Assembly (NCBI GenBank): GCA_030522415.1
Contig: CM060112.1
Span: 13,873,227-13,937,226 of the forward strand
Origin: Channallabes apus
Taxonomy: Eukaryota; Chordata; Actinopteri; Siluriformes; Clariidae
Length of the DNA: 64,000 nucleotides
Direction of reading: 5' to 3'
Position 1 is the first letter of the stretch. The number at the start of each line of letters is the position of its first letter. Both the position numbers and the translations under genes were made by a program. Under the pieces are notes generated by a model, which saw nothing but the letters and a program-made list of their open reading frames with translations, was not told the origin of the DNA and searched no databases. Shown here piece after piece: positions 36,603 to 49,560 of the stretch.

Positions 36603-37020
36603 GTGTATGAAAGTGAAAATAAGAGTATCTTCTTGCATATACACTTAATGAGAAGCCACAGAATTGGGACAAAACGGCTGTTTGGCCATAAGAGAAGCGC
36701 TAATCAGAAAAAAACCTCCAGTTTGCTCGGGCATATAAAATGCGATCCGATATGTTTATTTAGATTGAACCAGGGTGATGGGTATGTCAGGTTAAAAAGA
36801 GAAATGCATGAAATGATGCACCCATCATACATTGTGGAAACAGTACAGTACAAGCCTCTGCAAGCAGTGTTATGGTCTGGGGTTGCTTCAGGTCAGCTCT
36901 TAGATCAGCAACATTATGGGGCATTATGGGGCATATTTCAGGACTCAAACTGGTTGCATGAGAAATTAATTCAGTTCAAACATGAATGGAAAATGAAATG
37001 TGTGCCAGGCAGTGTATATC
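36603..37020 (+). pseudogene. Decayed Tc1-like transposase (same family as 43930)
   Basis: Within the open frame, REMHEMMHPSYIVETVQ and AVLWSGVASGQLLDQQH correspond to the ...MDPxxxxxTVQ...VMVWG... block of a Tc1 family. The same words (ATGAAGTGATGCACCCATCA) recur at 44037. The frame runs on into the hAT element at 37024, so its end is accidental. Confidence 0.5.
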
Positions 37021-37023
37021 AAC

Positions 37024-37903
37024 TAGGGCTGCACGATATTAGGGCGATATGCGATATTGTTGTTGAATACTGCGATAACGATTTCTTGCGATATAACATT
37101 TCCCTAGAGAAATGCATTTTTTTATTATTATTATTGCCTATTTTTTTTTATAAATTTTTTATTAATGTAATGATGATACTAAAATAAACAGGTAATAGAT
37201 ATTCGTCTGATGTAATTAAATCTAATTCAGGCTAAAAAGAAACTATATGTCAAGGAAGTTGCAAATATTTAGACTTCAAAACACTATGAATGACTTAAAC
37301 CCCTCAGCAGATATTCTGACTTCTGGTTTGCTGTTACTATAAACCTGCCAACACAATATGAATTACTTTCAAACATTACTTTATATTTACATGTAACCGT
37401 ACACTCATCAATAGTGTCTTAAAACAAGAGCATCTTTTAAACTAAATATTCTCTTTGGCTTGCCTGTTTTTTTTTTAATAAAAATAAATATTATTAAACA
37501 AAAATGGAAAAAAATTTATTTGTGTATTTGTCACACACACGCACGCACACGCACGCACGCACACACACACTCGCTCCGCGACCGGCACTAGGACCCGGAA
37601 GTAATGCGGGCGCGAACCCGGAAGTATAAGAGGAGTAAACAAACCACCGCATACAGCTTAGTCACTGAGTTCGCCATGTCGGTTCAGATTGTTTACTTTC
37701 TGATTCGAGTGTGTGTTTATAGGACGCGGGTTAAATGTGTGTTTTTCCCTTGCTCCCCTTCTGTGAGAGTCTAAACTAATTCGCGTGGTTATCCTGCCTA
37801 CTCGCTTGCTTCCGCGTTTGGGTTTACCGTCTATAAACAGCTAACGACTAATAAGTCTTCTGATCATCCGGGGTTAGTTTGCGACAGAATGAAGTATAAA
37901 TAT

Positions 37904-37971
<68 letters not shown>

Positions 37972-38132
37972 ATATAAGCGGGTATAAACATAGTAAGGGT
38001 CCATCTGATTGGTCAAATTTGGACACACAAATGCTTGGCAAATAAAGTATTTATCGCAACTCCTTGCGATATGGTTATCACGCATGCCATTATCGCGATA
38101 ACGATATTTTCTCGATATATCGTGCAGCCCCA
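37024..38132. mobile_element. hAT-like element, inverted copy of the 30551 family
   Basis: TAGGGCTGCACGATATTAGG ... ATATATCGTGCAGCCCCA with ATATCAAC at 37016-37023 and CTATCAAC at 38133-38140 (7/8). It contains a (TA)n run at 37911-37969 absent from the 30551 copy. Confidence 0.88.
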
Positions 38133-38140
38133 CTATCAAC

Positions 38141-39662
38141 TGCAATTCTTTCAGTAAGGTTAGTTACTGAGTTAATGCATTTATCACTTATTTTAACATG
38201 AAGTCTATGTAGGAAGCAACCGTTTCTAACTTAAAAGAACTCAGTAAACAACCTCAAAGGTATACTGGAAAATACACTCGAAAGTGGCAGTGCCGGACTA
38301 GCTGTTTGCATCTGCTCTGGAGAATCTTACATTGAGTTATTTCCTGAAACTCAATTGATAAAGGCACCCACCGACACCCAGACTAAATTCACTCTTAATA
38401 CATACTTGGGCTGCTTTCTCAGAGAGAACAAGGTGTTTTAGTTTACAATTTTCTGTGAGATGTGTGTGAGTACCGTGGTGAACCATTTCACTTTGACACA
38501 GCACTCAGAGCACCATTTTATTAGGTGTTTCCATGAAGAATTACCACACATAATTGTGATTAAAGTCTTATGTTGGGGAAAAAATCTTATATTCCAACAT
38601 GCACCAGCAAAATTAGGCACAAAATGATTATTGCGACACATCAAGGGATTCCATGGAAGTCAACATATTAACATGTTGAACATGTCAACGAATGTTGCAG
38701 CTCTAATAGTAATAACACTATGTTAAATGGCGTAAAAAATTTTATTATTTAAAAATAATATTGCCATTATTTGCTACTGGTGATGCCGCTGTTACTATTA
38801 CTGCACAACTCAGTAAACCATTATTTCTTGACAGCATAAATTTACAGTAACTTTAAATCAACATGACTGCACATAGCATGAAAAATCTAAAACACACTAT
38901 ATAGTTTGCTGTTTGAGAAAAAAAGATATGCATCACTCACCCGAGTTACAGTACCTACATAGACGTTTGTCACTTCGTCTGTTCAACACACCTAATTTGT
39001 GCATGACATATTTTCACCTGGAAGTTAACTGTTAGGATATAATGCTTAATCAATTTTTAAATATTGTCTATCCTTATTGTTCATGACTTTTTAAAACTGT
39101 ATAAATTCTATATGTATCTCTGAAGTGATGTTGGAATCTTTTAAAATTTGCTGCCTGTTCCATGAATTTAAACTAATACAAATGAAAGGGGGAAACCCCC
39201 AGCACAATAATGGGAACGTGCCTGTAATGGTAGGTAGATAAAATTCATGCTCATTTTACAATCTTGGAATACTACAAAATGAAAACAAGTTGAGATATAA
39301 TTGCAATGTTTAGTGTTTATAGCGGGAATTCAATAATGTACAGTATATGAATTCTCAAAATGAACAAAATGCAAGACGTTTAAGAAGCTAATAGACATAT
39401 CACAGTACTACATCTGAGGGGTTACAGTAGCTTTCGAGGTAGAAACGAATGCAGAGTTTTGATCTGTGCTGAGACAGAGGTACAGTAAAGACATTGTATG
39501 CCTTGTGATTGGTTGCAGAAGCTTGTGATTGTAGCATGATTGGTACAGTAAATCTTAGGAAAGCTTTACTTCAATGATTGTATAGTGTATCTTTCTGATT
39601 AACTAAACTTTCATATGGAAAGTCCTCCTGCCTGCTAATCCTTCATTTACATTCCATATACA
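38141..39662. other. Intron DNA, nothing recognised
   Basis: No coding, RNA or repeat signature that I can name. Confidence 0.45.
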
Positions 39663-39664
39663 TA

Positions 39665-40385
39665 CACTACCGTTTACACAAAAGTTTGGGGTCACTTGCA
39701 AATTTCTTTGTTTTTGTTTAGTGATTTATTTTCTACATTCTACAACAAGACTGGGGATTTCAAAACTATAAAATAACACATATGGAATTAGGTAATTACG
39801 TTAGTTGTTATTTTAAGACCCACACAGGGGTCAATTTATACATTATATATACACTACTGTTCAAAAGTTTTAGATCACTTTCTAACTCCATGATGGTTCC
39901 TGATGTTTATTTCTTTCTACATTGTAAAGTTTTGCTGAAGGCGTCCAAAAATGCATGAATCTCCTTTGAACAGTTGATATTGAGATGTTTCTGCTACTTC
40001 TGCTCTATAAAGACTTCATAACGCCTCTAATCTGAGCTGCTGTTAATTGGTCATTTTTCAGGCTGATAACTCTAAATGAACTTCTCGTCTGCAGCAGAGG
40101 TAGGTTTTGGTCTCGTCCTCCTGGGACGGCCTTCATGAGAGACAGTTTCATTATGGTGCTGGACGGATTTTGCAAATGCACTTGACACAATACTGTTCTT
40201 GCAAGAACTATTACAGAAAGGCCGACCTCTGTGTCTTACAATAGCAACTAACTGGTGGTTTTGTTGTTACGTAATTACCTAATTCCATATGTGTTATTTT
40301 ATCGTTCTGAAATCCCCAGTATTGTTGTAGAATGTAGAAAATAAATCACTAAACAAAAACAATGAAATTTGCAAGTGTATGTCTG
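39665..40385. mobile_element. Tc1-like non-autonomous element, partly duplicated end
   Basis: TA|CACTACCGTTTACACAAAAG at 39663, then a second end CACTACTGTTCAAAAGTTTT at 39851. The text from about 39849 to 40380 is the inverse of 61037-61562. 39665-39810 is itself an inverted copy of 40245-40385. No open transposase. Confidence 0.75.
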
Positions 40386-41962
40386 CTACGATTATGGTTT
40401 ACTGATGTGGTTGAAAATCTCATTTATGAACTTTATGATCACAGTGGTAATGGATGTTTGTATTCATTTCAGATCTTTGCATGTTATATTTACCAAACCA
40501 GTGAATAAAACTAGGCCTGCACAATAGAACTATATATCGTGAGATATACACTATATAATGAGAGAAGACTTCCTCAATAACAATAAATACAATAATTTGA
40601 TAGTATGTCTGGTTAAAAGCATAGCATTAGGAGACCACAGGTGTGTCGCAATTCAGGGGCTGCTAGCGATTAAGGTTCCTTCAAATGCAGCCTGCTTTCC
40701 CCTAAAAACGAAGGGTGCGACGGTGTATGCTTTGTGGCCCAACTTGTCCTGAGATTTTTTGCAAGCCCAAGAAGGAACTGGAAGAGATCTGCTCCCTGAG
40801 AGACAGGTTTTCGTAAAATGAGGTTAAATATTTAACCAATAGCAATTTGTTCTCTTCTCGAAATGAGACGCACTCAACAACAGAAGCAGAGTGGAACATG
40901 AGAGAGAAATTTTCCATCTAAAAGAGTATAGATTTGCTTGTCCGTTCTTTTTTTTTTTTTTTTTTGCATGTATCCACAGAGCACAGCTGTTATAACATTG
41001 TATTTATTGTGTTACAATACAAGTTAGTTTAAATTTCTAATATTTTTGTATCTTATTGATGTTAGGGCAATATACAGTACTGGTTGAATGTACTGTACTT
41101 TTGTATACTTTATATTGATTTAATAAGACTCAAGGAAAAATATCACAATAATATATTTTTTTTGCATTGTCACCTAGCCCTAAATAAAGCATAAATTAAA
41201 GCATGTAAGAGTAAAACCAATGTTTAAGACATGCCGCACATGAAATGAAAGTAAAACAAGCCAATAGTCAAAGCATTTAAAAAATATTTTTTATGCTAAA
41301 TACAATTAATATTAATTATTAATTAATAATGGTGAAATACAGTTTTTATTTATTTTTATATGTTGGGATACGCCCCATTCTATGTGAATGCAAATAAACT
41401 TGAAGGGGTAGAAATCCCTGATGTTTGTCCTTTTTCAATTTTTGTATTGACTAGAGGCTTAAACACGAAAATCAGATTCTTCCCATATTGGGATCTCATA
41501 TCTTGGAAGACCCTCCCCCAGACGCAATGTTCAGCTCAGCCCATCTCTACTCAACTCAGTGATCTTTTTAAAAGCCACAATAAATAAGGCTAGGCTAGCA
41601 GGGAGCAGTTACCTGCCAATGGCAAACCTAGTTTTCCTTTGATCCTAAGAAAGGGTAGATTTGACGTTAGCAGCTGACGTTGCAATTTTTAGCTCTAAAG
41701 AGCTGGTTAGCTGTTTAGGCTAAATGCTAATGGTGCTGGTCTTTTTAGCTCTTACCTAGGGCTAGTGTGTTAGCCATGTGTGGTTAGCCTAATAAGGTCC
41801 TAAACATTAACATTTCTGGTCTCTATGCTTTGACTGGATAGGAAAATGCACTTCTTTGTAATGTACTGGAGCACTCATTCTTTGGGAAATGAGAGTCTGT
41901 CAGCTTAGCAGATATTTTTGCACCCTTCCTTTTACGAATGCTTGAGGGAAAACATGTTCAGA
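40386..41962. other. Intron DNA, nothing recognised
   Basis: Short frames (40558-40752, 41360-41587) have no familiar motifs. A T-run is at 40949-40966. Confidence 0.45.
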
Positions 41963-42850
41963 TTGAGTTTAATTCAACTTTATTTGTATAGCGCTTTTAA
42001 CAATTGTCGTTGTTGCAAAGCAGCTTTATTGATTGAAATGTGAAAGTGTATGAATCAAAATGATGTGGAATTCACCTGTGCACAGACCTCCTCAAATCAT
42101 TCTACAAGGTTCTTAATTTTTTGGCCAATCTAAAATGATTGTATGAAGTCATTTCTTTGTTGACTTGGATTTGTCTTTTAGGTTGGTTTTCTTCACCTGT
42201 CTCACAGAAGCCTGCAGGTTTTATGCCAAAATAGATTGACTCCAAGATAATTTCAAATTATGTTTTTTGACTACTGTATGTTCCCCAGCATCACCTGAAG
42301 AAAAGAAGACTGATATTATGATGCTGCAACCACCATGCTTCACCTTGGGTATAATGTCCTTGGTTAATTAGCAATTTTGTTTTTGTTGCAAAAAGTATGA
42401 AAAAAAAATATTTTGGTCTCTAAGATATTTTGCCCCATGTGTTGATGAATTTTAGCAAGGTTTTATTATTTTTTTTAACCTGGATCCTTAGTTACCCAAA
42501 CCAACGACTTGCCCAAACCAAGCCTTAGCTACCTGAGCTACCGCTCCCTATGTATGTATGAAATGATGTGAATGAAAATACAGGAAAATTGTGGCCTGCA
42601 GAATTATATTTTTTAATGCGGGACAGTCCTGTATTCAGCTCAGTACAGTTTTTTTTTGTACAGTTACAGTAAGCACTTAGACATTTGCCACAAAGGAAGT
42701 TTGCAGATTTACAAATACAGATTAAGATTGATGCCTAAAGAGCAAGTCAAAGAAGATGATGGAAAAACCCATTAAGATCCCGTGAGGAGGAAAACATTAG
42801 AGGAACCAGACTCCGAAGGGAACCATTGGTGACATTGGATAATGAAAAAT
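41963..42850 (+). repeat. Dispersed pieces of the 17461-type repeat
   Basis: TTCAACTTTATTTGTATAGC then GCTTTTAACAATTGTCGTTG at the start and AGAGGAACCAGACTCC at 42803 match the 17461 family. The middle (42060-42720) is not recognised. Confidence 0.55.
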
Positions 42851-42884
42851 GTTTTTGCAGATGATCTGAGAAGCTTGTCCTGTT

Positions 42885-43413
42885 ATATGAACAATTAAAA
42901 TACTTAAACCAATTAAAATTCGTAAATCAAAGTGAATAGGTTTTCTCCTAAGAAATAATGGAACGTCAAATTACTTATTCCACAGCCCCCCGCCCCCCCC
43001 CAAAAAAAATAAATAAATAAATAAAAAAAATCTAAAGTAAAAATAAAACAAATTAACCTGCACTTTACCTTGTTTGTTTATGCACGCAGGCGCTGTGTGT
43101 GTGTGAAGCTAAAGTAAGAGGAGAGAAGTAATTGGACCCCCCTCTCCCTCTTCTCATCTTACACAGTAACCCTTCTTCCTCTCTTATTTGAGTTTTTACA
43201 TACACAAATTAACGGAAAGACTTTTATTGGAAAAATTAACAAGGAACATCGTTAATGACACTTGCGATACAGAGAGAGAGAGAAGCGTATGCGTGATACA
43301 TAATGCTCTGTACACGTAAACCAAGACTTATTCGTTTTCCAAGTCAAAATTTATTAAAAATCTTTGCTCATCCTGCGGAACATTCGCAAACCGTGTTACT
43401 TGCAATCCGAGGT
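42885..43413. mobile_element. Second copy of the 22975 repeat family
   Basis: AAATTCGTAAATCAAAGTGA, CCCCCTCTCCCTCTTCTCAT, ACGGAAAGACTTTTATTGG and CGCAAACCGTGTTACTTGCA occur in the same order as in 22975-24137. Poly-C/poly-A tracts at 42985-43030. Confidence 0.7.
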
Positions 43414-43424
43414 CCTATTGCATT

Positions 43425-43615
43425 CTCAGGGAGTTTGTCCTTTCCACTGTCACCGTCGCCCTTGGCTTGCTCATCAGGGACAACCTTATCATTTTGATTC
43501 ATACACATTCACTTTTCATACAACCTTCTATAATTCTTTTGATTGTGTAAAACTACTTTGCGACAATGACAATTCTTAAAATCGCTATAAAAATAAAATT
43601 GAATTCAATTGAATA
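43425..43615 (-). repeat. 17461-type repeat, inverted
   Basis: Reads on the minus strand ATTCAATTGAATTCAATTTT, GCGATTTTAAGAATTGTCAT, then GAGCAAGCCAAGGGCGAC. Confidence 0.65.
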
Positions 43616-43929
43616 TGGGCAAAAAAACAGCGATTTCTGATGTTTTGCTCAGGAAAATCAGTGTGCAATTGCACCTCTACTTCACTTCAAGTTATTCAAC
43701 CCGAACTGATGTGGTGAGTAGCTTCTCATTTCCTAAATAAACATGTCAGAAGACATATCCTGTGGTCGTGGTAAGGCTTAAGAAAATCTCATCGTAAAAG
43801 AAACAATAGTCGAGCCATGTTTAAAAGTGAATGTAAGAACATTTCCACTCCCACAAGTCAAAGAAAACATGGGACTAAATAGCTTTGTAGACTTAAGAAA
43901 GCCACTTATCAGTGAGGCTAATTGGAAAA

Positions 43930-44490
43930 GGTTTGCAGTAGCAGTTTGCTATGGAGCATTATAAAGGTCATATGGTCTGATGGGTCCTGAGTGACGCTGT
44001 TCCAGAGTGACATGCATCAGGGAGAGAGGAGAGCTGAATGAAGTGATGCACCCATCATGCCTTGTGCTTACTGTATAAGCACATGGGGCCAATGTTATTA
44101 TCTGTGGTTTCTTCTGTTGGTTAGGTCTAGATTCAGCAACATTATGTTCCCATAAAAATAAAGTCAAGCTGACTACCTGAATGTACTGGATGACATTCCA
44201 TGAATGTTTTTTCTTCCCTGGTGGTATCAGGCTTAAATTTGGAATGAGTGGTTCAGGGAGCATGAGGCATCATCTTCACACATGGTTTATTCACCATAAA
44301 GTCCAGACCTCAGCCCCATTGAGAATCTTTGGGATGTGCTAAAGAAGGCTTTATACGGTGGTCCAATCATCAATACAAGACCGTGCATTAAAGGACTATG
44401 GACGGAAACAAATTGCATAAGCTCATCAAAATGATGCCATGGGGCCTAATCAAAGAGAAAGTGAAACCCCTTTTTTGGCTGGGAAGTGTA
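43930..44490 (+). pseudogene. Decayed Tc1-like transposase
   Basis: Scrambled frames preserve ELNEVMHPS near 44035 and, near 44310, the CCTCAGCCCCATTGAGAATC stretch equivalent to DLSPIENLW, followed by AKEG(F/L). Same family as 36603-37020. Many stops. Confidence 0.55.
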
Positions 44491-45635
44491 TAAATCTACA
44501 GTATATATCAATATACACTCACTGAGCACCTTCACACAAATTTATGTAATGAAGGTGTTCCTCCACCCCAATGCCCCCATCCTCCACTGTTCAGCTATGT
44601 CTGGTATGTCATACCAGAGTACACAATACTCAGTCATTGCTTATTGCTCATTGCTTTCTGAGGATGGTTGCTGACGATGTGCATTCATTTATGGCCACAG
44701 TTTACATATCTCTTTTCTTGATCAACTAGAACTGAACAGAACACTTTTGGGATGAGCTACCTTTTTGAAATCATCTTTACACATTTACTGAAATGTGGTG
44801 ACATACTGTACGTTTACCTTACTCACTATTCAGTATCCAGTGAATTACATTTCTAATGAAATGTCAATATTTGGTATGAGGGACTCTATCTACCTAGTTT
44901 TCTGTTTAATGAGTTTTATGCACTGTCTATTTTATCTATAGGTAACAACATTTAATCAATTGACAGAATCATATCGACAGGTGAACAGGGATAATTTGGT
45001 AATTTTACTAAAAATGTCAGGAAATGTTTCTGCTATATCTGCCATGTCCAAGTTAAAACTAATTTCATGTTCTCCATCCTTTCACAATCTGAATCCTAAA
45101 ATTAGCTGGTTCCATCCGGGAAGCAAAACTCCATTTTTAGAATAGTAATCAGCAATCAGCCACCTTTATTTTATTCTCATGTACAGTAATGTTACTAAGC
45201 CTAGAACAGGTCTAGGCTCAGATATCATACCACTGCCTCCAGAGGCTTGTACAGTAGGCACTATGCATGATGTGTGCATTGCTTCGCACACTTGCCTTGA
45301 TGTGCCTGTTCCTCTGGAATAGTCAATCTGGATTCATCAGACCACATGTCCTTTATTCATTACCCAAAAGTCCCAATTTTACTATTGAAACAGTTTTCCC
45401 CCAATTAGCCTCATTATCAAATGCTTTTCTTATGGCCACAAAGTTTTTAGTCCCAACTGTGTAAATTCTCATATTATCGTGTGTGGAAATGCTTCCAATT
45501 TCACGTCAAGATTTTAAGTGATCTCTGGTCACAGTCTGATCATTATTTTTTTTAACCACATTTCTTCCATGGAATTGACAGCTCAGCACTATGCGAAAGT
45601 TAAAGTTGGAAAAAGTTAATGCATTAGGTATCAGT
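44491..45635. other. Intron DNA; possible very old Tc1 fragment at 45260-45590 (minus)
   Basis: GGATTCATCAGACCACATGT is the reverse of the HVVxSDES-coding stretch of Tc1 transposases. The remainder is too diverged to translate. Confidence 0.35.
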
Positions 45636-45638
45636 TTA

Positions 45639-46307
45639 GGCTACGTTTACACTGTCAGGTAAATGTGACCCAATTCCGATTATTTGCTCATATGTGACAC
45701 ATATCGGATATGTTCGATGTCCGTGTAAACAGGCAAAAAAACGCATGCGTTCCGGAATTTCGAGATCAGTTTCAGGCCTCCTTCATATGTGGAAATAAAT
45801 CAGATACATATGTGCTAATGTGATTGTCGGTGAAAACAGACAGATCGGATTTCCTGGGTCGTTGTGTTCTGTACGTCATTAAAACAGCGACTTCTTCGCG
45901 GTTTAATGACGTAATGTTATTCTCCGGTGGAAGCGCGTGATGAATGATAACATCCCAGGTGACGTGGAAGAGGAAAAGACCCCCCCCCCCCCCCACACAC
46001 ACTCCTTGTTAATGCTTATTTGGGGTGAATTCGGTAAATTCAGTATTTGGTGAATGAAGCATGTGCACAGGCTGCAATTATGCCTTTTTTTTCGTCCTCC
46101 GTTTTAAACCCATGGTGATGTTTCGCGAACCTTGCATACTGTATATCGCAGACCTAGCATTAAGTATATTTCACCTTCATCTATCTTGGCTAGTGTGTAG
46201 CGCAAGAACCTCCCTTTAAGTATGCGCGATGTTTCAGATGGTAAAAAAAATCTGATATAGGCAACAAATCAGAATTAGGCATCGAGACCTGCGGTGTAAA
46301 CGTAGCC
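45639..46307. mobile_element. PIF/Harbinger-like MITE, TTA target duplication
   Basis: GGCTACGTTTACAC ... GTGTAAACGTAGCC form perfect 14-bp inverted ends flanked by TTA at 45636-45638 and 46308-46310. The three-base TTA/TWA duplication is the hallmark of this superfamily. 669 bp, no transposase. A (C)14 run is at about 45981. Confidence 0.88.
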
Positions 46308-46876
46308 TTAGACAGCACTTTAAATTTGGATCTGCGTCAGCAATGGGTCCATTGCATAAAAATCATTTGTTCCCCCCGTCACTTTTAGATTCAGCATTTT
46401 TATCATGGCATGACAAAGGCATCACGAATTAAGATGGAGTATTTAAAAGTTTTGCTAATCTGTCCTCGGAGTATGATCTGCCTGCAGCTCATTTCTTTCG
46501 TTACCTGCAAGTTCGCAACTTTGTATCCAAGCGTTTTCCCAATTTTCCTTCTATCCCTCCCAAGCAGCCCCGTGAAAGTCTGATCACATTTAATCCATAT
46601 CAGTGAGGTGTGATTTCAAGAATATGCCATTTTATTTTATCTTTTGGTGAATTGTAAAATCTCTAAAACCAGATCTGGGATTGCAGTTGATTGAGGAATG
46701 TTGGGAGAAAGCCATAGACAGAAGACGCTCCAGCTCTTCCTGCGTTCGTCTCAGTCTTATTCAGTTTAAGGTTTTGCACAGAGTTCATTATTCCAAATAA
46801 AAAGCTAGATGAAATATTTCCTGATGTTGAGGACAGATGTGACAGGTGCCACGCCTCTCCCTGTAACTTATGTCAT

Positions 46877-47287
46877 ATGTTCTTTTTGTGCCCAAACCTG
46901 CCCAACTTTTGGACAGGTTTTTTTAATCTCATGTCCACTATACTTGGGGTACAGTTGAAGTCATGTCCATTAACTGCTATATTTGGCTTTACAGATGTTT
47001 CAGATCTATTAAGTTCTGCACATAAAGATGTCGTCGCTTTCTCATCTTTGTTGGCAAGACGTCCAATACTTTTACACTGGAAGTCCGTTAATTGTCCCTC
47101 AATCTCTCAGTGGATTAAAGATTTATTTTTTCTTCTTAAGCTAGAGAAGATAAAATATACACTGAGAGGTTCTACTAATGTGTTTTTCACAAATGGCAAC
47201 CATTTATTGCTTATTTTGCGAGCTTACAGGTACTGCCTGAATGATTATCTAGACTGGGTCATACAGTACATCGGAGTGTGTTTATGA
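46877..47287 (+). pseudogene. L1-type ORF2 C-terminus (post-RT region)
   Basis: An open frame of 136 residues with MFFLCPNLPNFWTGFF, LKSCPLTAIFGF, LLARRPILLHWKS and LEKIKYTLRGST. This is the Cys/His-containing tail that follows the reverse transcriptase in fish L1 proteins. The Cys pairs CDRCHAS lie just upstream in another frame (46828-46860). The endonuclease and RT are missing, the usual 5' truncation. Confidence 0.75.
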
Positions 47288-47328
47288 CCAATCTAATTCA
47301 CACAGATTAGTTTGTGCTGAAGGATGCT

Positions 47329-47365
<37 letters not shown>

Positions 47366-47456
47366 GTAGGTTTTAGTGTATGTTCGAGGTAGGTGGGGAG
47401 TTTTTCATTTTTCTTTTCATCTGATAATAATAATAATAATACATTAAATTAGCTGT

Positions 47457-47821
47457 AGGCGGCGCGGTGGTGTAGTGGTTAGCACTGTCGCCTTGCACCT
47501 CCAGGGTCTGGGTTCGATTCCCCGGCCAGGCTCGATTCCCGTCTCTGTGTGCATGGAGTTTGCATGTTCTCCCCGTGCTTGGTGTGTTTCCTCCGGGTAC
47601 TCCGGTTTCCTCCCACAGTCCAAAGATATGCAGATTAGGTTAATTGGCGTTCCTAAATTGCCCGTAGTGTGTGAATGGATGGGTGAATGTGTGTGTGTGC
47701 CCTGCGATGGATTGGCACCCTGTCCAGGGTGTACCCCGCCTAGTGCCTGAAGTCTCCTGGGATAGGCTCCAGGCCCCCGCGACCCTGAACACAGGATTAA
47801 GCGGTATAGAAGATGAATGAA
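47457..47821 (+). repeat. tRNA-headed SINE, full length, inserted in the LINE 3' UTR
   Basis: Starts GGCGGCGCGGTGGTGTAG and contains the doubled CGATTCCC...GGCTCGATTCCC motif. It ends GCGGTATAGAAGATGAATGA. TAAATTAGCTGT flanks it at 47445-47456 and 47822-47833. Confidence 0.92.
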
Positions 47822-48079
47822 TAAATTAGCTGTTTTTGTTATGTTTACGTATGACAATTGTTCAATAAAATTTTTTTGAAAAAAAAAAAAAAAAAGAACT
47901 TTTGTCCAATTAACAGTATTTGGTACTGTAAGGAATTAATGCATGTATTAATCTGTCCTGTCATTTTATGGTCCTAAATGTTTATCCTTTATCATCACAC
48001 CCTTGTGTTGGCCTTCCCTAATTTATTTCCACAAAGATGGAAGCTAATAAATGTATGGGATGTCAATGTAATTTCTCAT

Positions 48080-48330
48080 CACATTTTTCTCACTAAATGG
48101 CCTAGCCAGAACATGCTGCAGCATGACAGTTCCCCGTGCACAATGCAAGGTCCATGAAGACATGGTTTGCCAAGGTTGGCATGTACAGTAGTGACTCAGA
48201 TGGTCTGCAGAGAGCTTTGACCTCAACCCTACAGAACACCTTTGTGATAAGTTGTAACTCTAACTGTGTCCCAAGTCTTCTTGCCTGACATCATGCTTAG
48301 TAGCCACATTCTAAAATCTAGTGGACATAA
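48080..48330 (+). pseudogene. Very old Tc1-like transposase fragment
   Basis: CATGCTGCAGCATGACAGTT (the LQHDS region) and TTTGACCTCAACCCTACAGA (DLNPTE) remain in order, with deletions between. Confidence 0.5.
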
Positions 48331-49552
48331 GAATAGTGACTAAATATGGAATGGGATGTTCCAAAAGCACATATGTGTTTAATACAAAGGTCTTCATAAG
48401 ATTTGGCCATAAAATGTAATTTGGCAAACAACTTAAAATGTTTTTTTTTTTTTTTACTTTTAAACAACCATTTTTATTGTGCTTTTAATGATGTATATAT
48501 TAAAAGGCTTCTATTCAAACTTTCTGCCCTGTATTGTGCTCTTTGGAAAAAAGGCATTAAATTGTTAATTAGTTTTGCACGACTGAATAAGCCTATACTG
48601 TACTTCTGTTGGCTTGGTGGTGATCTCTAAATATAATTCACAGCAGTGAAAGGTAAAATTGCTGTCTTTTCAGCATTGTTCACTTGTGGAGTGAATGATT
48701 TGGGGATAAATGGAACTTTAACAGTGTTTACATGGCACATTAACCGACTATTTAAAACAAAAAAAAGTTTTTCCATGGTGTGTCCACTAAAACCTATTAT
48801 TCTTATTAAATAGAGATGAATCTGCTCCTGCTAAGGCTGCCATTATAGTTCAGCATTGCTAAGAATTGTACAATATGTTTTTAAACCATTACTTAACAAA
48901 CATGAAGTCGACAGAGCAAAATTACTTGGTTTCTTTGCTGATTCTGAGCCATTTATTTGGCAATTACTTAGGATTTATTTTTAGTAATTATTCTTTAGAT
49001 TTTTGTAGTACCTTCACAAATGGTTTTTGATGGGTTACAATTGTTTGATGCTTGATACTCCAAAATATGCTGCGGTTTATGATTAATATGGCTATTACAG
49101 ACATGTTATGAGCATCTTAACATCATATACAATGTTCCAGAAAATATTCTTTTTTTTGTGAGTAAGCACGTAACGTGAGATACCTACTTTTTTAGTGGGC
49201 ATCCTTTACATTTAAACTCATTCTCTCTTGCTTTTTCTCTGTCAGTCAATGGCATTAAATTGTTAACATTATTTGGAATACCTGTATAGCTGCTACTCTG
49301 TATTTAGGCCAGAGGTGGTAATGGGGTCATTCTTTCTTTATACATGGTTAAAGTTCTAATATGAAATTTAAACTATGAGATAAATGTTATTATTGATAGA
49401 ATTGAATAGAACATATAGCACATTTTCTTCATGTACCCAAATTAGCATCAATAAATAAAATATTTCATAAGACAATGTAGTAAGGATAACATGAGGATAC
49501 AACCTATACGTTTATTTATTTAAGAAACCACCAAATATTCACTCACAGGGTC
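48331..49552. other. Intron DNA, nothing recognised
   Basis: AT-rich without familiar motifs. Confidence 0.45.
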
Positions 49553-49560
49553 ACTCACAG

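Larger units (their letters stand above)
46313..47896 (+). mobile_element. L1-like LINE 3' end with poly-A, interrupted by a SINE
   Basis: The C-terminal ORF2 region with stops and shifts (46400-47285), then a 3' UTR with (TG)n at 47334-47363, a polyadenylation signal ATAAA near 47865 and a poly-A tail ending at 47896. The SINE at 47457-47821 interrupts the 3' UTR. Confidence 0.75.
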
